Assembly: GCA_028288485.1 (NCBI GenBank)
Contig: JAQBNO010000043.1
Span: 93,400 to 157,399 of the forward strand
DNA from: Segetibacter sp.
GTDB lineage: Bacteria; Bacteroidota; Bacteroidia; Chitinophagales; Chitinophagaceae
Length of the DNA stretch: 64,000 nucleotides
Direction of reading: 5' to 3'
Both the position numbers and the translations under genes were made by a program. The notes under the pieces are model-generated. The model was not told where the DNA came from. It worked only from the letters and a program-made list of their open reading frames with translations, and did not search any database. Below, one piece after another: positions 32,330 to 41,975 of this stretch (its first letter is position 1; each line of letters opens with the position of its first letter).

Positions 32330-33793
32330 TTAGCGTGGATTAGGAGCCAATCCGGCAAGTGCAGTAGATTGAGGAAGCTGCAATACTCTTCGCGGGTCGT
32401 TGGGTGAAAGGGTCATGGTTTGTCCGTCTGTAGTAGTATGAACTACGGGTATCTTATACCTTAAAATGTCGAACCAGCGCATTCCTTCATGAACAAATTC
32501 AGCACGTTTATAATACAATATTGCTTTAATAATACCTTCCTGGGATGCGCCGGGGTAAACGGCATTGATCCTGCCTACAGTTATACCGTGGTTTGCCGGG
32601 CTATAATTTAGTATTCGTTTACTGGCGAATGTGTTTAAATCTGCAAGAGCGCCTGTTGTATTACCTGTAAGGGCATAAGCTTCCGCACGATTAAATAGAA
32701 CCTCTTCAACAGTAAATAAAGGAACCATAACATATGGATCTCCGATATTTGCATTTACCGATACCTTAACAAAGTATTCGTCGATTTTTGGTACCAGTGT
32801 ATGTGTTCCTTCAGAAATCGAATACAATTTAAATGCAAAATTACCCTTGGTCAAAGGGTCGGGACGGGGGAAGATTTCGCTTTGTTTTTGTTCGCTGACT
32901 CCCCATCTTTTAGTATAGTAGCTGCGCGACCATATTGATTTAGTTTCAACCAAAAGAAGATTTGCGGGTTCCGAGGCTCTTGCGTAGATCTTAAATAACT
33001 CGGTTACATCTGTAATGTCCTGGTAGGTACTGTTCCATCCTCTTAAGTTGCCGGCAAAATTGTTGCCCGGCACTGCCTGGTTAGCATATTCAATTACTTT
33101 TCCATAATTCTTTTTAAATAAATAGTACCGGGCGGCAAAAGCATTGGCCGCAGCACGATTAAAATGATATTTTGGTACATTGTAATTTTGATCCTGGATT
33201 AAAGGAAGACCTTCCAATAAATCTTTTTCAATCATATCGTATACGTACTGTACTGTTTTTCTTTCGTACTGCTTTATTACAACTGTTTCTGGTTCGGTTA
33301 CATACGGAATACCAGGGTCAGTGGCTGCTGTAGCTGCGTCGTAAAACCTGGAAAAGAAGTTAACCAGCATAAAATGGGCATATGCTCTTGCTACTAAAGC
33401 TTCTCCTTTTTGACTTTTAAGCAGGTCTGGGTTTTTTTCTTTTGCAATAGCTTCTAAAGCCACGTTTGCAGCACCTATAGCAGCATAACATGAAAACCAG
33501 TAGTTTTCCGGAGAATCCTCGAAAATCGCTTTGCTGTCTTCGAAAAAGTAGGGATCATGCACGGTATTATCATAACTATCGGTGCTGCCGTTGCCGATAT
33601 CCGTTACATTATCGCTCATAGATTCAGCGAAAGGCTGGTAGTTTCCCTGGGGGTAGGCCGTGCCCAATAATTGAGAGATTTTTTCCGGCGTATTTAATTT
33701 TACCCTGTTGTCTGGTTCCTTTTCGAGGTATTTATTACAACCGGCGGCAACCATTAGGAAAAAGCAGGAAGTATAAAAAAATATTTTTTTCAT
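32330..33793 (-). CDS. RagB/SusD-family nutrient-binding outer-membrane lipoprotein
   Basis: SusD-like proteins form the lid over the SusC channel and bind substrate at the cell surface. The signal peptide ends in MVAAGC (Cys19) followed by NKYLEKEPDNRVKLNTPEKISQLLGTAYP, a typical start. The helical TPR-like body includes EALVARAYAHFMLVNFFSRFYD and AAANAFAARYYLFKKNYGKVIEYA. The C-terminal SusD domain ends with YYKRAEFVHEGMRWFDILRYKIPV and LSPNDPRRVLQLPQ. It has 487 residues. Its start is 9 bases after the susC-like stop, so the two are translated as a pair. The substrate is not predictable from the sequence. Confidence 0.95.
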   Translation of the reverse strand: MKKIFFYTSCFFLMVAAGCNKYLEKEPDNRVKLNTPEKISQLLGTAYPQGNYQPFAESMSDNVTDIGNGSTDSYDNTVHDPYFFEDSKAIFEDSPENYWFSCYAAIGAANVALEAIAKEKNPDLLKSQKGEALVARAYAHFMLVNFFSRFYDAATAATDPGIPYVTEPETVVIKQYERKTVQYVYDMIEKDLLEGLPLIQDQNYNVPKYHFNRAAANAFAARYYLFKKNYGKVIEYANQAVPGNNFAGNLRGWNSTYQDITDVTELFKIYARASEPANLLLVETKSIWSRSYYTKRWGVSEQKQSEIFPRPDPLTKGNFAFKLYSISEGTHTLVPKIDEYFVKVSVNANIGDPYVMVPLFTVEEVLFNRAEAYALTGNTTGALADLNTFASKRILNYSPANHGITVGRINAVYPGASQEGIIKAILYYKRAEFVHEGMRWFDILRYKIPVVHTTTDGQTMTLSPNDPRRVLQLPQSTALAGLAPNPR

Positions 33794-33802
33794 GATTTTA
33801 AT

Positions 33803-36800
33803 TTAAAGTCCAACTTTCAGGTTGAGAGTAAATTGTTTTTGAATGGGTTGAGCCACACCCCCGGTATTAAAAAATTCAGGATCCTGGCCCTTTAATTTTT
33901 TGTCGGAATAGATCAGCCATGGATTAGCTGCAACAGCAGTTACTGATAAAGAATTCAAACCGAGTTTGCCAAGCGTTTCTTTACTTACGTTATAAGTGAG
34001 TGAAACAGTTTTAAGTCTTACAAAACCTCCGTCAGCTACTCTCACTGTTGAATAATTATAACTGTTGTACGGATAAATATTTAAAGAACCAATCTGGTAT
34101 TGCTGGTACGCATCTGCAATTGATGGGATATTTGTAATAGTTTCATCGCCAGGAATAACCCATCGATCTAAAAATTCTTTAGGCAACGCATCAAAATCAG
34201 TAAACGACGCATTTGAAGCTACTGAAGAGTTTGATGTCTTGAAAACCGGGGCTAAACGGATTTTATTTCCCGCCTGGTAAGTAACAAAAACGTTGAATGA
34301 AAAAGATTTGTAATTAAAAGTATTATTAAAACCGCCGGTTATTCTGGGATCCACAGAACCTGAATAAACGAGATTAGAAGTATTTTGATCCTGGAAATAA
34401 ACATCGTTGCTTGTAGCACCTTTTTCATTAACAAATAGTGGTACTCCCGTGTAATGATCCAAACCTTTAAAATCTATAGAGAATAAACTATTTACGGGAT
34501 AACCTTCCGTATTTCCACCCTCTGCCTGTATTAGATCATAGATGGTAGGAATATTTTTTACATTGGTAATTTTAGTTTGATTATAGCCAAAAGTGAAAGT
34601 TGTTCTCCAGCCCCAATTCTTTTGCCTGATAACATTGCCGCCAATTAATATTTCGGCACCCTTCGAAGTCATGTCTGCATAGTTTGCAGATTTAAAAGCT
34701 TCCCCGCCAATTCCTGCTGTTTTTATTCTGCTGATCAGGTCAAAGCTCTTTCTTTGGTAAACATCTAAGCTAACATTTATCTTTCCTTTAAAAAGGCCTG
34801 CATCTAATCCAACATTTGTTTGATAGTTTTTCTCCCATGTAAGATCTGAGTTCTGCAAATTTGCGAGTTGGATCACTGATTCTCTTTCAGTTGGTATTGT
34901 GCGGTTAGTAGTAAGACTTCTTAAAACTATAGCTGAATTGGTTGCAGGACCAAGGCTTGCTGTCAATCCATAACTGGCCCTTAATTTTAGGTAGTCAACC
35001 CAGCTGGCATTTTGCATAAAAGCTTCTTCGTCAATATTCCAGGCCCCACCGAAACTCCAGGTAGGAAGCCAACGGGCAGCTTTAGACGAACCTAAACGGT
35101 TGGAACCATCGTAACGAACAGTTCCGTAGAAATTATACTTCCGCTGAAAAGTATATTGGCCGTTTAAATAGAATGCCGCAAAACGATCGTAGTCTTTACT
35201 CATTCCATAATAATTGAAACTGCTTTCAATTGTTTGCTTAAGTATACGGTAATCGATAAAAGGAATGCCGCCGTTTTCATATTGATAGCCGTAACCGGTA
35301 TTGTTGAAATTCTGGCGATCTGCAAATTTCACTTGTTGTCCTGCCAAAATGTTGATGTTGTGTACATCATTAAACGTATTAACATAATTCAAGCTGTTCC
35401 TCACATCAAAGTTTAGCAACTGATCTTCCGTTCTGTTATAAAAACCTCCGTAAGGTAAAACTACAACCGGTTCTGCTGAAGGATTATCGGGGTCCCTGTA
35501 CAAAAACTTATTACTTCCCGCAATCGTTGCGTTGCCATTTGACCTATATGCCTGGGCCATGTTGGCATTTTCGGTTATCTGGTGTTCGCGCGACGATTTT
35601 ACGTAACGCAGAGCCCCGATAAAATCGTAGCGTAAGTGTTTGGTAAATTTGTATCCTAACTCACCCTGTAATTTCAGGTCAATGACATTGATATTAATGT
35701 AATTGTTCTCCAACTCGTTTATAATATTAAAAGGAGCGAAATTTCTCCGGAAATAATCAAGATTGCCGTTTTCATCGAATGCAGTGAGGGTTCTGCTTGA
35801 GTTTAAAGCATAGCTAAAGGGGTTTATATCGAAATCTCTGTCAAACTGACCAGAAACAGGGTTGCTTACCCGACCTAGAGCTCCCGGCGCTCTTTGCTGG
35901 CGAACCGAACCCACCGTTATAAAGCCAGCAGTCAACTTGTCGGAAAAATTGTAATTATTGCGAAAGTTTAAAGTGTAGCGCTTAACATTGTCCGCAATCG
36001 TCCATCCATTGTCACTATAAAAACTAGTAGAAAAAAAACTCTGTGATCTGTCTGTACCCGCAGAAATGCTCAGCGAATGTTCCTGTGTGAACGAGTTTTT
36101 GAATAATAGTTTGAACCAGTCAGTATTTGCAGTTGCATATTTTCTAAGAAAAGCGGCTTTGGCCTCGGTAGTGTTCATTAAAGCGAAGTTGCCATTAGCA
36201 TCTGGTACATTTATTAACTCATACATTCTCCCATAAACGCCGTAGTCGGGTCTGCTTAAAATGTCTGGCGCTAATATCCCTTTGCGATCCAGTTCACCAA
36301 GTACCGACATTTCCTGTGCAGAATTCATAATATTATAATTACTGTACGAAGGCCTTAATTGAGAGCTGAAATTTCCGGTGTAGTTCACTACTGGTTTTCC
36401 GGTGCGGCCTTTTTTGGTAGTAATTACTACAACTCCGTTCATGGCCCTTGCACCGTATAGTGCTGTAGCCGCTGCATCTTTAAGAATGTCAAAAGTCTCA
36501 ATGTCGTTTGCATTAATGCCGGCAACAGAAGAACCTAACAATGTAGTGGGATCTCCACTTGAAAGCTGATCATTCGATATATTTATTATATCCTCTAATA
36601 CAACCCCATCTACTACCCATAATGGCTTGTTATCACCATTAATTGAGGTAGCACCACGGATACGTACTTTTGGTGCACTACCAAAAGTGCTGGAAACGTT
36701 TTGAACAGAAACACCGGCAGCCCTTCCTTCAAGCATCCTGCTTACATCAATTACTCCTTCAATTTTTACGTCTTCAGCCCTTAAGGTTACTGCCGCTCCT

Positions 36801-37210
36801 GTAAACTTTTTCTTATCGATTCTCTGGAAACCTGTTACAACTACTCCTCCCAGCATGCTTACATCCTCTCTAAGCACCACATTTACAGTACGTTGTCCCG
36901 CTGAAAGCCTCAGTTCCTGGGTAGCAAGACCGACCGAACTTATTACGAGTGTAGACCGGTCGCCTACGCCATTTAACTGGAATTCGCCGGCGGCATTTGT
37001 GCTTGTACCAATTTTAGTTCCCTTAACTCCCACAGTTATTGCTTCCAGCGGTTTACCTGTTGAATCTGTGATTCTACCTTGTATGGGCTGATTTTGTGCC
37101 TGTACCTTTACTACAAAGAGTAGTAGTAAAATTGAAAGTTTTATTAAAATACTCAACTTATTCAAGCCAGATAGCCGCACATTGGGGCTTCCCAACGCTT
37201 TCTTTATCAT
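33803..37210 (-). CDS. SusC/RagA-family TonB-linked outer-membrane transporter
   Basis: This TonB-dependent channel imports large substrates in partnership with SusD. After a signal region (cleavage near VQAQ) comes a carboxypeptidase-regulatory-like domain (about 40-120, IQGRITDSTGKPLEAITVGVKGT). The plug follows, with VRIRGATSINGDNKPLWVVDGVVLEDI and DIETFDILKDAAATALYGARAMNGVVVITTKKG. The remainder is a 22-strand barrel ending in QFTLNLKVGL. It has 1135 residues. The N-terminal segment before the hydrophobic core is long (about 24 residues). There is no anti-sigma or hybrid regulator next to it, so control is probably by a distant regulator or constitutive. A candidate promoter lies at 37259-37289. 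Confidence 0.97.
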   Translation of the reverse strand: MIKKALGSPNVRLSGLNKLSILIKLSILLLLFVVKVQAQNQPIQGRITDSTGKPLEAITVGVKGTKIGTSTNAAGEFQLNGVGDRSTLVISSVGLATQELRLSAGQRTVNVVLREDVSMLGGVVVTGFQRIDKKKFTGAAVTLRAEDVKIEGVIDVSRMLEGRAAGVSVQNVSSTFGSAPKVRIRGATSINGDNKPLWVVDGVVLEDIINISNDQLSSGDPTTLLGSSVAGINANDIETFDILKDAAATALYGARAMNGVVVITTKKGRTGKPVVNYTGNFSSQLRPSYSNYNIMNSAQEMSVLGELDRKGILAPDILSRPDYGVYGRMYELINVPDANGNFALMNTTEAKAAFLRKYATANTDWFKLLFKNSFTQEHSLSISAGTDRSQSFFSTSFYSDNGWTIADNVKRYTLNFRNNYNFSDKLTAGFITVGSVRQQRAPGALGRVSNPVSGQFDRDFDINPFSYALNSSRTLTAFDENGNLDYFRRNFAPFNIINELENNYININVIDLKLQGELGYKFTKHLRYDFIGALRYVKSSREHQITENANMAQAYRSNGNATIAGSNKFLYRDPDNPSAEPVVVLPYGGFYNRTEDQLLNFDVRNSLNYVNTFNDVHNINILAGQQVKFADRQNFNNTGYGYQYENGGIPFIDYRILKQTIESSFNYYGMSKDYDRFAAFYLNGQYTFQRKYNFYGTVRYDGSNRLGSSKAARWLPTWSFGGAWNIDEEAFMQNASWVDYLKLRASYGLTASLGPATNSAIVLRSLTTNRTIPTERESVIQLANLQNSDLTWEKNYQTNVGLDAGLFKGKINVSLDVYQRKSFDLISRIKTAGIGGEAFKSANYADMTSKGAEILIGGNVIRQKNWGWRTTFTFGYNQTKITNVKNIPTIYDLIQAEGGNTEGYPVNSLFSIDFKGLDHYTGVPLFVNEKGATSNDVYFQDQNTSNLVYSGSVDPRITGGFNNTFNYKSFSFNVFVTYQAGNKIRLAPVFKTSNSSVASNASFTDFDALPKEFLDRWVIPGDETITNIPSIADAYQQYQIGSLNIYPYNSYNYSTVRVADGGFVRLKTVSLTYNVSKETLGKLGLNSLSVTAVAANPWLIYSDKKLKGQDPEFFNTGGVAQPIQKQFTLNLKVGL

Positions 37211-37258
37211 AATCTTCTTTTAGAGTTGTTTAAAATTTTGTAATAAATGGACAATAAA

Positions 37259-37289
37259 CCAATATATAAAGTTTATAAAAGAGGAACAA
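37259..37289 (-). promoter_or_regulatory. Candidate promoter of the SusC/D operon
   Basis: On the minus strand TTG (37287-37289), 20 bases, then TATATTGG (37259-37266), one mismatch from TAnnTTTG. Transcription would begin near 37253 and leave a leader of about 43 bases. Confidence 0.5.
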
Positions 37290-37438
37290 TAAGAGTTATT
37301 TAATGAAGTTACCTGTAAACGTAATTGTTATAGAGAAGTACAAAATACTTCTTTTTTAACAATTCCCGGTCGGGGTAGTTCCGCGCACGTTTTCACGCAA
37401 AGTGAGCCAGTTGCCACTTTTCGAAAAATGAACAAAAA

Positions 37439-37499
37439 GTACAAGTGTGCGACGCAACGGAAGTACAATTTCTATTTTTAGGCCTGGCCACCCAACAAA
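37439..37499 (+). repeat. GTACAAG element, copy 12 (short form, GCGACGC core)
   Basis: Head GTACAAGTGTGCGACGCAAC then GGAA, with tail GGCCTGGCCACCCAACAAAC. The remainder of the 407-base spacer 37211-37617 shows only an AT-rich hairpin (AGAAGTA / TACTTCT, 37334-37352) and no gene. Confidence 0.88.
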
Positions 37500-37617
37500 C
37501 AAAATTTTTGGCAACACCTTCTTAAAAGATTGCACGCGGCTCACCTATGCTTTCTATAGGAGAAAAGTTCAGTAAACAAAACGCTGCTTAAGAGGCAAAA
37601 TAATACGGGAAAATCGG

Positions 37618-39276
37618 TTAATTTGCAGCAATTTTTTTGTAGTGATTAATTAATCCATTGGTTGAAGAATCGTGGTCTTTTACCTCTTCTGCATTTTGAA
37701 GCTCAGGAAGAATGTTGTTGGCAAGTTGTTTACCTAGTTCAACTCCCCACTGGTCGAAGCTGAATATGTTCCATATAACACCCTGGACGAAGATTTTATG
37801 TTCGTACATTGCTATTAGGCTGCCCAGACTTCTTGGAGTAATTTCTTTTACAAGGAAAGAATTTGTTGGTTTATTCCCTTTAAATGTCTTAAACTTTACC
37901 AGTTTTTTGATTTCTTCTTTTGATTTGCCTGCTTTAGACAATTCAGCCGTTACTTCTTCCTCCGTCTTCCCATTCATCAAAGCTTCAGTTTGAGCAAAAA
38001 AATTACTTAGTAACTTTACATGATGGTCGCCAATAGGATTTTGACTGATAGCAGGTGCTATAAAATCACATGGAATAATTAACGTACCCTGGTGAATTAG
38101 CTGGTAAAAGGCATGCTGTCCGTTTGTGCCCGGCTCACCCCAGATAACCGGTCCTGTTGAATAATTGACCTCATATCCGTTTCGATCCACGCTTTTACCG
38201 TTGCTCTCCATATTCCCCTGCTGGAAATAAGCAGCAAAGCGATGCATATACTGATCGTAAGGCAAAATCGCTTCACTTTGCGCACCGTAAAAATTGGTAT
38301 ACCACACACCTAAGAGTCCAAGTATAACAGGGATGTTTTTTGCAAACTTCTCTGTTCTGAAATGCTCGTCAACTGCAAATGCTCCTTTTAGTAATTGTTC
38401 AAAATTGTCATAACCAATTGTAAGTGCAATTGACAATCCTACCGCACTCCATAATGAATAGCGTCCGCCAACCCAATCCCAAAAAACAAACATGTTTTCA
38501 GGTGCAATACCAAAAGCAACGACTTCCTTTTTATTTGTACTTAGTGCCGCAAAATGTTTGGCAATATGGCTTTCATCTCCTGCAGCATTCATAAACCATT
38601 GCCTCGCGGTATGAGCGTTGGTCATCGTTTCCTGGGTAGTAAATGTTTTCGATGCAATTAAAAACAGTGTTTCTTCGGGGGTTACTTTTTTTAGTGTCTC
38701 AGCTATATGCGTTCCGTCTACATTGCTTACAAAATACGTCTGAATTCCCTGCTGCCAATAGGGGCGTAGTGCTTCAGTCACCATAACCGGCCCAAGGTCG
38801 CTTCCACCTATCCCAATGTTTACAATATATTTTATCGTTTTGCCTGTATATCCTTTCCATTCTCCTGAATGTATTTTTTTTGTAAAATCCTTCATGTGAT
38901 CTCTTACTTTCTCCACTTCCGGCATTACATTTTCTCCCTCGGCAAAATAAGGCCGGTCCGAAAAATTTCTTAAGGCCACATGCAAAACCGACCTGTTTTC
39001 TGTTTCATTAATTTTTTCACCGTTAAACATTGCCTCAATACCTTCCTTAACTGAACATTCTTCTGCAAGTTGAAACAGCAATTGAAGTGTTTTATTATTA
39101 ATGATATTTTTAGAATAGTCTAGTAAAATATCTTCAAACGAAGTCGAAAATTTCTTAAAACGATCCACATCTGCTTTGAACAATTTTCTGAGATGGACCC
39201 GCTGCATTTCATCATCATAATGCCTTTTTAAAAGAAGCCATGCCTGGGTATTTGTCGGATTGATTTTTGGAAACAT
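37618..39276 (-). CDS. pgi: Glucose-6-phosphate isomerase
   Basis: Pgi interconverts glucose-6-phosphate and fructose-6-phosphate. Both family signatures are visible: [17 protein letters not shown] near residue 155 with [13 protein letters not shown], and the later [12 protein letters not shown] at the C-terminal side. The catalytic Glu region [39 protein letters not shown] is intact. The length of 552 residues matches the long (proteobacterial/eukaryotic-like) form. The threonine aldolase gene reads in the same direction 35 bases upstream, so they may share a transcript although their functions differ. Confidence 0.97.
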   Translation of the reverse strand: MFPKINPTNTQAWLLLKRHYDDEMQRVHLRKLFKADVDRFKKFSTSFEDILLDYSKNIINNKTLQLLFQLAEECSVKEGIEAMFNGEKINETENRSVLHVALRNFSDRPYFAEGENVMPEVEKVRDHMKDFTKKIHSGEWKGYTGKTIKYIVNIGIGGSDLGPVMVTEALRPYWQQGIQTYFVSNVDGTHIAETLKKVTPEETLFLIASKTFTTQETMTNAHTARQWFMNAAGDESHIAKHFAALSTNKKEVVAFGIAPENMFVFWDWVGGRYSLWSAVGLSIALTIGYDNFEQLLKGAFAVDEHFRTEKFAKNIPVILGLLGVWYTNFYGAQSEAILPYDQYMHRFAAYFQQGNMESNGKSVDRNGYEVNYSTGPVIWGEPGTNGQHAFYQLIHQGTLIIPCDFIAPAISQNPIGDHHVKLLSNFFAQTEALMNGKTEEEVTAELSKAGKSKEEIKKLVKFKTFKGNKPTNSFLVKEITPRSLGSLIAMYEHKIFVQGVIWNIFSFDQWGVELGKQLANNILPELQNAEEVKDHDSSTNGLINHYKKIAAN

Positions 39277-39311
39277 TATTTCGCTTTTGTTTTCTTCGTT
39301 GGTGGAAAATG

Positions 39312-40325
39312 TTATAGTTCTTCAATTACTTTAATTGTCTTTGCGACCATCTCTTCTGTAACGTCTAAATGCAGAACCATCCTTACCTGGGTTTTCGATA
39401 TAGCTATCACCCTTATATGATGTTCTGCCAGCTTTTCGACAAATGAAGCGGGAGTAAATCTTCCCCTTACTTCGAAGATGAGAATATTGGTTTCAACAGG
39501 AAGTATGGTACCTGTAAAGTCTTTTTCAGCTAAAGCATCGGCAAGCATTTTGGTATGATGATGATCATCTGACAGCCGGTCGATATTATTTTCCAATGCA
39601 TAAATACCTGCGGCAGCAAGATAACCTCCCTGCCTGATACCACCACCTAAAACTTTTCTAATTCGCCTTGCTTTTTTTATAAAATCCCTTTTGCCAATCA
39701 ATACACTACCTACCGGTATCCCAAGTCCTTTGCTGAGACAAATAGAAATGCTGTCAAAAGTTTCTCCGTATTGCTTAGGTGTTTCACTTTTCGATACAAT
39801 TGCATTAAACAACCGGGCCCCGTCCAGGTGAAGTGCCAGTTGGTTGGTAAGGCAAACCTGCTTAATTCTCTCTATCTCAGAAAAATCATAGCAACTTCCA
39901 CCACCACGATTAGCTGTGTTTTCAAGACTTACCAAGCTTGTCCGGGGTTTGTGGATATCATCGGGATTTATTGCATCGGCCACCTGTTCTGCTGTTATTA
40001 ACCCACGATCTCCCTGTACTGGCCTTACCGAAGAACCTGAATTAAATGCAATACCGCCGCCTTCATAAATATATACATGTGAGACATGATCACAAATAAC
40101 TTCATCGCCGGCCTGCGTATGGCATTTTATAGCAATTTGGTTTGTCATTGTGCCACTCGGACAAAATAATCCAGCTTCCATTCCGAACATTTCCGCAGCT
40201 AAAGCTTCCAGTTTATTCACGGTCGGATCTTCCCCATATACATCATCACCTACCTCGGCTTTAAACATTGCATCCAACATTGCAACGTTAGGTTTGGTAA
40301 AAGTGTCTGAACGATAATCTATCAT
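39312..40325 (-). CDS. Low-specificity L-threonine aldolase (PLP enzyme)
   Basis: The enzyme cleaves L-threonine or L-allo-threonine to glycine and acetaldehyde. It is a fold-type I PLP enzyme of 337 residues. The N-terminus [20 protein letters not shown] and [17 protein letters not shown] are hallmark segments. [25 protein letters not shown] (the PLP-ring Asp) and the Schiff-base Lys in [16 protein letters not shown] are all present. [15 protein letters not shown] is typical. Beta-eliminating lyases share the fold, but the substrate loop matches threonine aldolase. It may be co-transcribed with pgi. Confidence 0.93.
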   Translation of the reverse strand: MIDYRSDTFTKPNVAMLDAMFKAEVGDDVYGEDPTVNKLEALAAEMFGMEAGLFCPSGTMTNQIAIKCHTQAGDEVICDHVSHVYIYEGGGIAFNSGSSVRPVQGDRGLITAEQVADAINPDDIHKPRTSLVSLENTANRGGGSCYDFSEIERIKQVCLTNQLALHLDGARLFNAIVSKSETPKQYGETFDSISICLSKGLGIPVGSVLIGKRDFIKKARRIRKVLGGGIRQGGYLAAAGIYALENNIDRLSDDHHHTKMLADALAEKDFTGTILPVETNILIFEVRGRFTPASFVEKLAEHHIRVIAISKTQVRMVLHLDVTEEMVAKTIKVIEEL

Positions 40326-40669
40326 TAGCCGCGAAATTAAGTGAATAGCAGATATTCTTCATTTTTTAGGGTATGCTTTTTGAATAAAAGTAATAGGGAT
40401 TGTTGTATGATATAATTTAAATTCATTATAAACGGCTTTAAAATAAAAAGGAAATTTTGAATTTAAATAACATTTTCATAAAAGAGCGTATAACATCTTG
40501 GAAACGTTGAATTTATTGGTTAATTTATAGACAAAACCGGTATGTTTTCCACAAATGCTGGCAAAATTCAATGTTGCAACTTACCTTTGCAGCATTTTAG
40601 ACAGTGTCGGTTTGCTTTTACATACAAACGGGGGTCTTCTAAGCGTTCTAATTTTAAACACATTACATT
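40326..40669. other. Divergent regulatory spacer, threonine aldolase / sigma factor (344 bases)
   Basis: It is AT-rich, without a GTACAAG element. It contains the candidate promoter of the sigma gene at 40558-40589. No small gene is seen. Confidence 0.65.
40558..40589 (+). promoter_or_regulatory. Candidate promoter of the RpoD-like gene
   Basis: The -7 box TACCTTTG (40582-40589) fits the consensus, and CTG (40558-40560) lies 21 bases upstream where TTG is expected. The leader would be about 75 bases. Confidence 0.5.
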
Positions 40670-41527
40670 ATGAGGCAACTCAAAATTGCTACACAGATTA
40701 CAAACCGCGACTCCCAGGCGGTTGAAAAATATCTCCAGGAAATTTCTAAGATCCCAATGATTACTCCTGAAGAGGAGACAATCCTGGCTCAGAAAATCAA
40801 GATGGGAGACCAGAGAGCACTTGAAAGGTTAACAACAGCGAACCTTCGTTTTGTGGTTTCGGTAGCAAAACAATACCAGCACCAGGGATTGTCGTTAAGT
40901 GATCTTATAAATGAAGGCAATTTAGGTCTTATAAAAGCAGCCCAACGTTTTGATGAAACGAAGGGATTTAAATTTATTTCTTACGCAGTTTGGTGGATCA
41001 GGCAGTCGATTTTGCAGGCTTTAGCCGAGCAGGGAAGACTAGTACGCCTGCCTCAGAATAAAATAGGAACCTATAATAAAGCCAATAAAGCTTATATGGC
41101 TTTCGAACAAGAGCATGAAAGAGAGCCAAGTACCGAAGAATTAGCCGACATCCTGGAAATGAGCGAAACTGAGATCAATAACATTTTCCAAAGCAATACA
41201 CGTCATACTTCATTGGATGCACCTGTACACGAAGCCGAAGATGTGGCAATGGGAGATTTACTGGAAGGTGGCGACGATACAGATGAAGATGTTATGAAAG
41301 ACAGCCTGAGAGAAGAAATTCGCCGGGTACTTAAATCACTTTCTCCGAGAGAAGCCGAAATTGTAAATGCATATTTTGGTTTAGATGGTGAAAATGGTGT
41401 AACAATTGAGCAAATTGGTCAGAAGTATGATCTGACAAAAGAACGCATCCGCCAAATTAAGGAAAGAGCAATCAAACGCTTACAGAAGGCACGTTACAGC
41501 AATGCGCTAAAAGCGTACTTAGGATAA
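40670..41527 (+). CDS. rpoD: Primary-type RNA polymerase sigma factor (RpoD/SigA-like)
   Basis: This is a sigma-70 factor of 285 residues without region 1.1, as is normal for the primary sigma factor of Bacteroidota. Region 1.2 is at about 17-45 (AVEKYLQEISKIPMITPEEE). Region 2 follows, with [43 protein letters not shown] and the promoter-melting [24 protein letters not shown]. Region 3 is about 130-190. Region 4 has SPREAEIVNAYFGLDG and the -33 recognition helix TKERIRQIKERAIKRLQKA. A paralogue with 289 residues is encoded at 61530-62393. This copy, with its acidic linker and closer match to known primary factors, is the better candidate for the housekeeping factor. Confidence 0.93.
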   Translation: MRQLKIATQITNRDSQAVEKYLQEISKIPMITPEEETILAQKIKMGDQRALERLTTANLRFVVSVAKQYQHQGLSLSDLINEGNLGLIKAAQRFDETKGFKFISYAVWWIRQSILQALAEQGRLVRLPQNKIGTYNKANKAYMAFEQEHEREPSTEELADILEMSETEINNIFQSNTRHTSLDAPVHEAEDVAMGDLLEGGDDTDEDVMKDSLREEIRRVLKSLSPREAEIVNAYFGLDGENGVTIEQIGQKYDLTKERIRQIKERAIKRLQKARYSNALKAYLG

Positions 41528-41549
41528 AAGTTATAAGTTGAGATAATTG

Positions 41550-41578
41550 AAGCCACTTCACCAGGAGTGGCTTTTTTA
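41550..41578 (+). terminator. Rho-independent terminator of the RpoD-like gene
   Basis: AAGCCACT (41550-41557), 8-base loop, AGTGGCTT (41566-41573), then TTTTTATT. Confidence 0.88.
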
Positions 41579-41634
41579 TTTACGGGCCCTTGAGGCACGA
41601 TCCAGCATTCTGTTAGTTGAGCGTGTTTTTTGTG

Positions 41635-41685
41635 AGCCCCGCTTTAAGTTTTCTTTTCGGCCCCTGTTGCGTCGCACAGCGTGTG
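41635..41685 (-). repeat. GTACAAG element, copy 13 (short form, GCGACGC core)
   Basis: The minus strand keeps TGTGCGACGCAAC, but the GTACAAG end is diverged. The tail is GCGGGGCTCACAAAAAAC. Confidence 0.75.
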
Positions 41686-41817
41686 CTGGATATCTTCCTG
41701 CAACTTTTTTTGCGTACAATGCTTTGCCGGCAACAGTATCTCTTACCTTTCATTTTACCACAGTGTTGTTATTTCATTTCCACCTAAACTTGTGAAAGGA
41801 TCAGTAAAGAGATAACA

Positions 41818-41873
41818 GTTGAAGGGAGTGACACAACGATGTTTGACGTTTATACAAATGCCGGTAACAAAAA
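41818..41873 (+). repeat. GTACAAG element, copy 14 (short form, GTGACAC core)
   Basis: Head GTTGAAGGGAGTGACACAAC plus GATG, tail AATGCCGGTAACAAAAAA. Confidence 0.88.
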
Positions 41874-41920
41874 AAATAATTTCTTCCAACTGTTTCTTCA
41901 AAAATCAGCTGTATTTTATC

Positions 41921-41951
41921 AAAAAAAAAGGTTGTCCTTTTCGAACAACCT
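41921..41951 (-). terminator. Rho-independent terminator of the OmpA-family gene
   Basis: On the minus strand AGGTTGT, 9-base loop, ACAACCT, then a run of nine T. It begins 25 bases after the ompA stop. Confidence 0.85.
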
Positions 41952-41975
41952 CCTTTAAAATTAAGTTACAAATTT

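Larger units (their letters stand above)
41528..41975. other. Spacer between sigma gene and ompA (448 bases)
   Basis: It contains the sigma terminator, two GTACAAG elements (copies 13 and 14) with heads facing each other, and the ompA terminator. No gene is seen. Confidence 0.7.

Noticed and set aside
37334..37352. AGAAGTA/TACTTCT hairpin upstream of susC as a terminator
   Set aside because: It is AT-rich and short, and there is no gene on the plus strand upstream that would need it; possibly part of the leader region instead.
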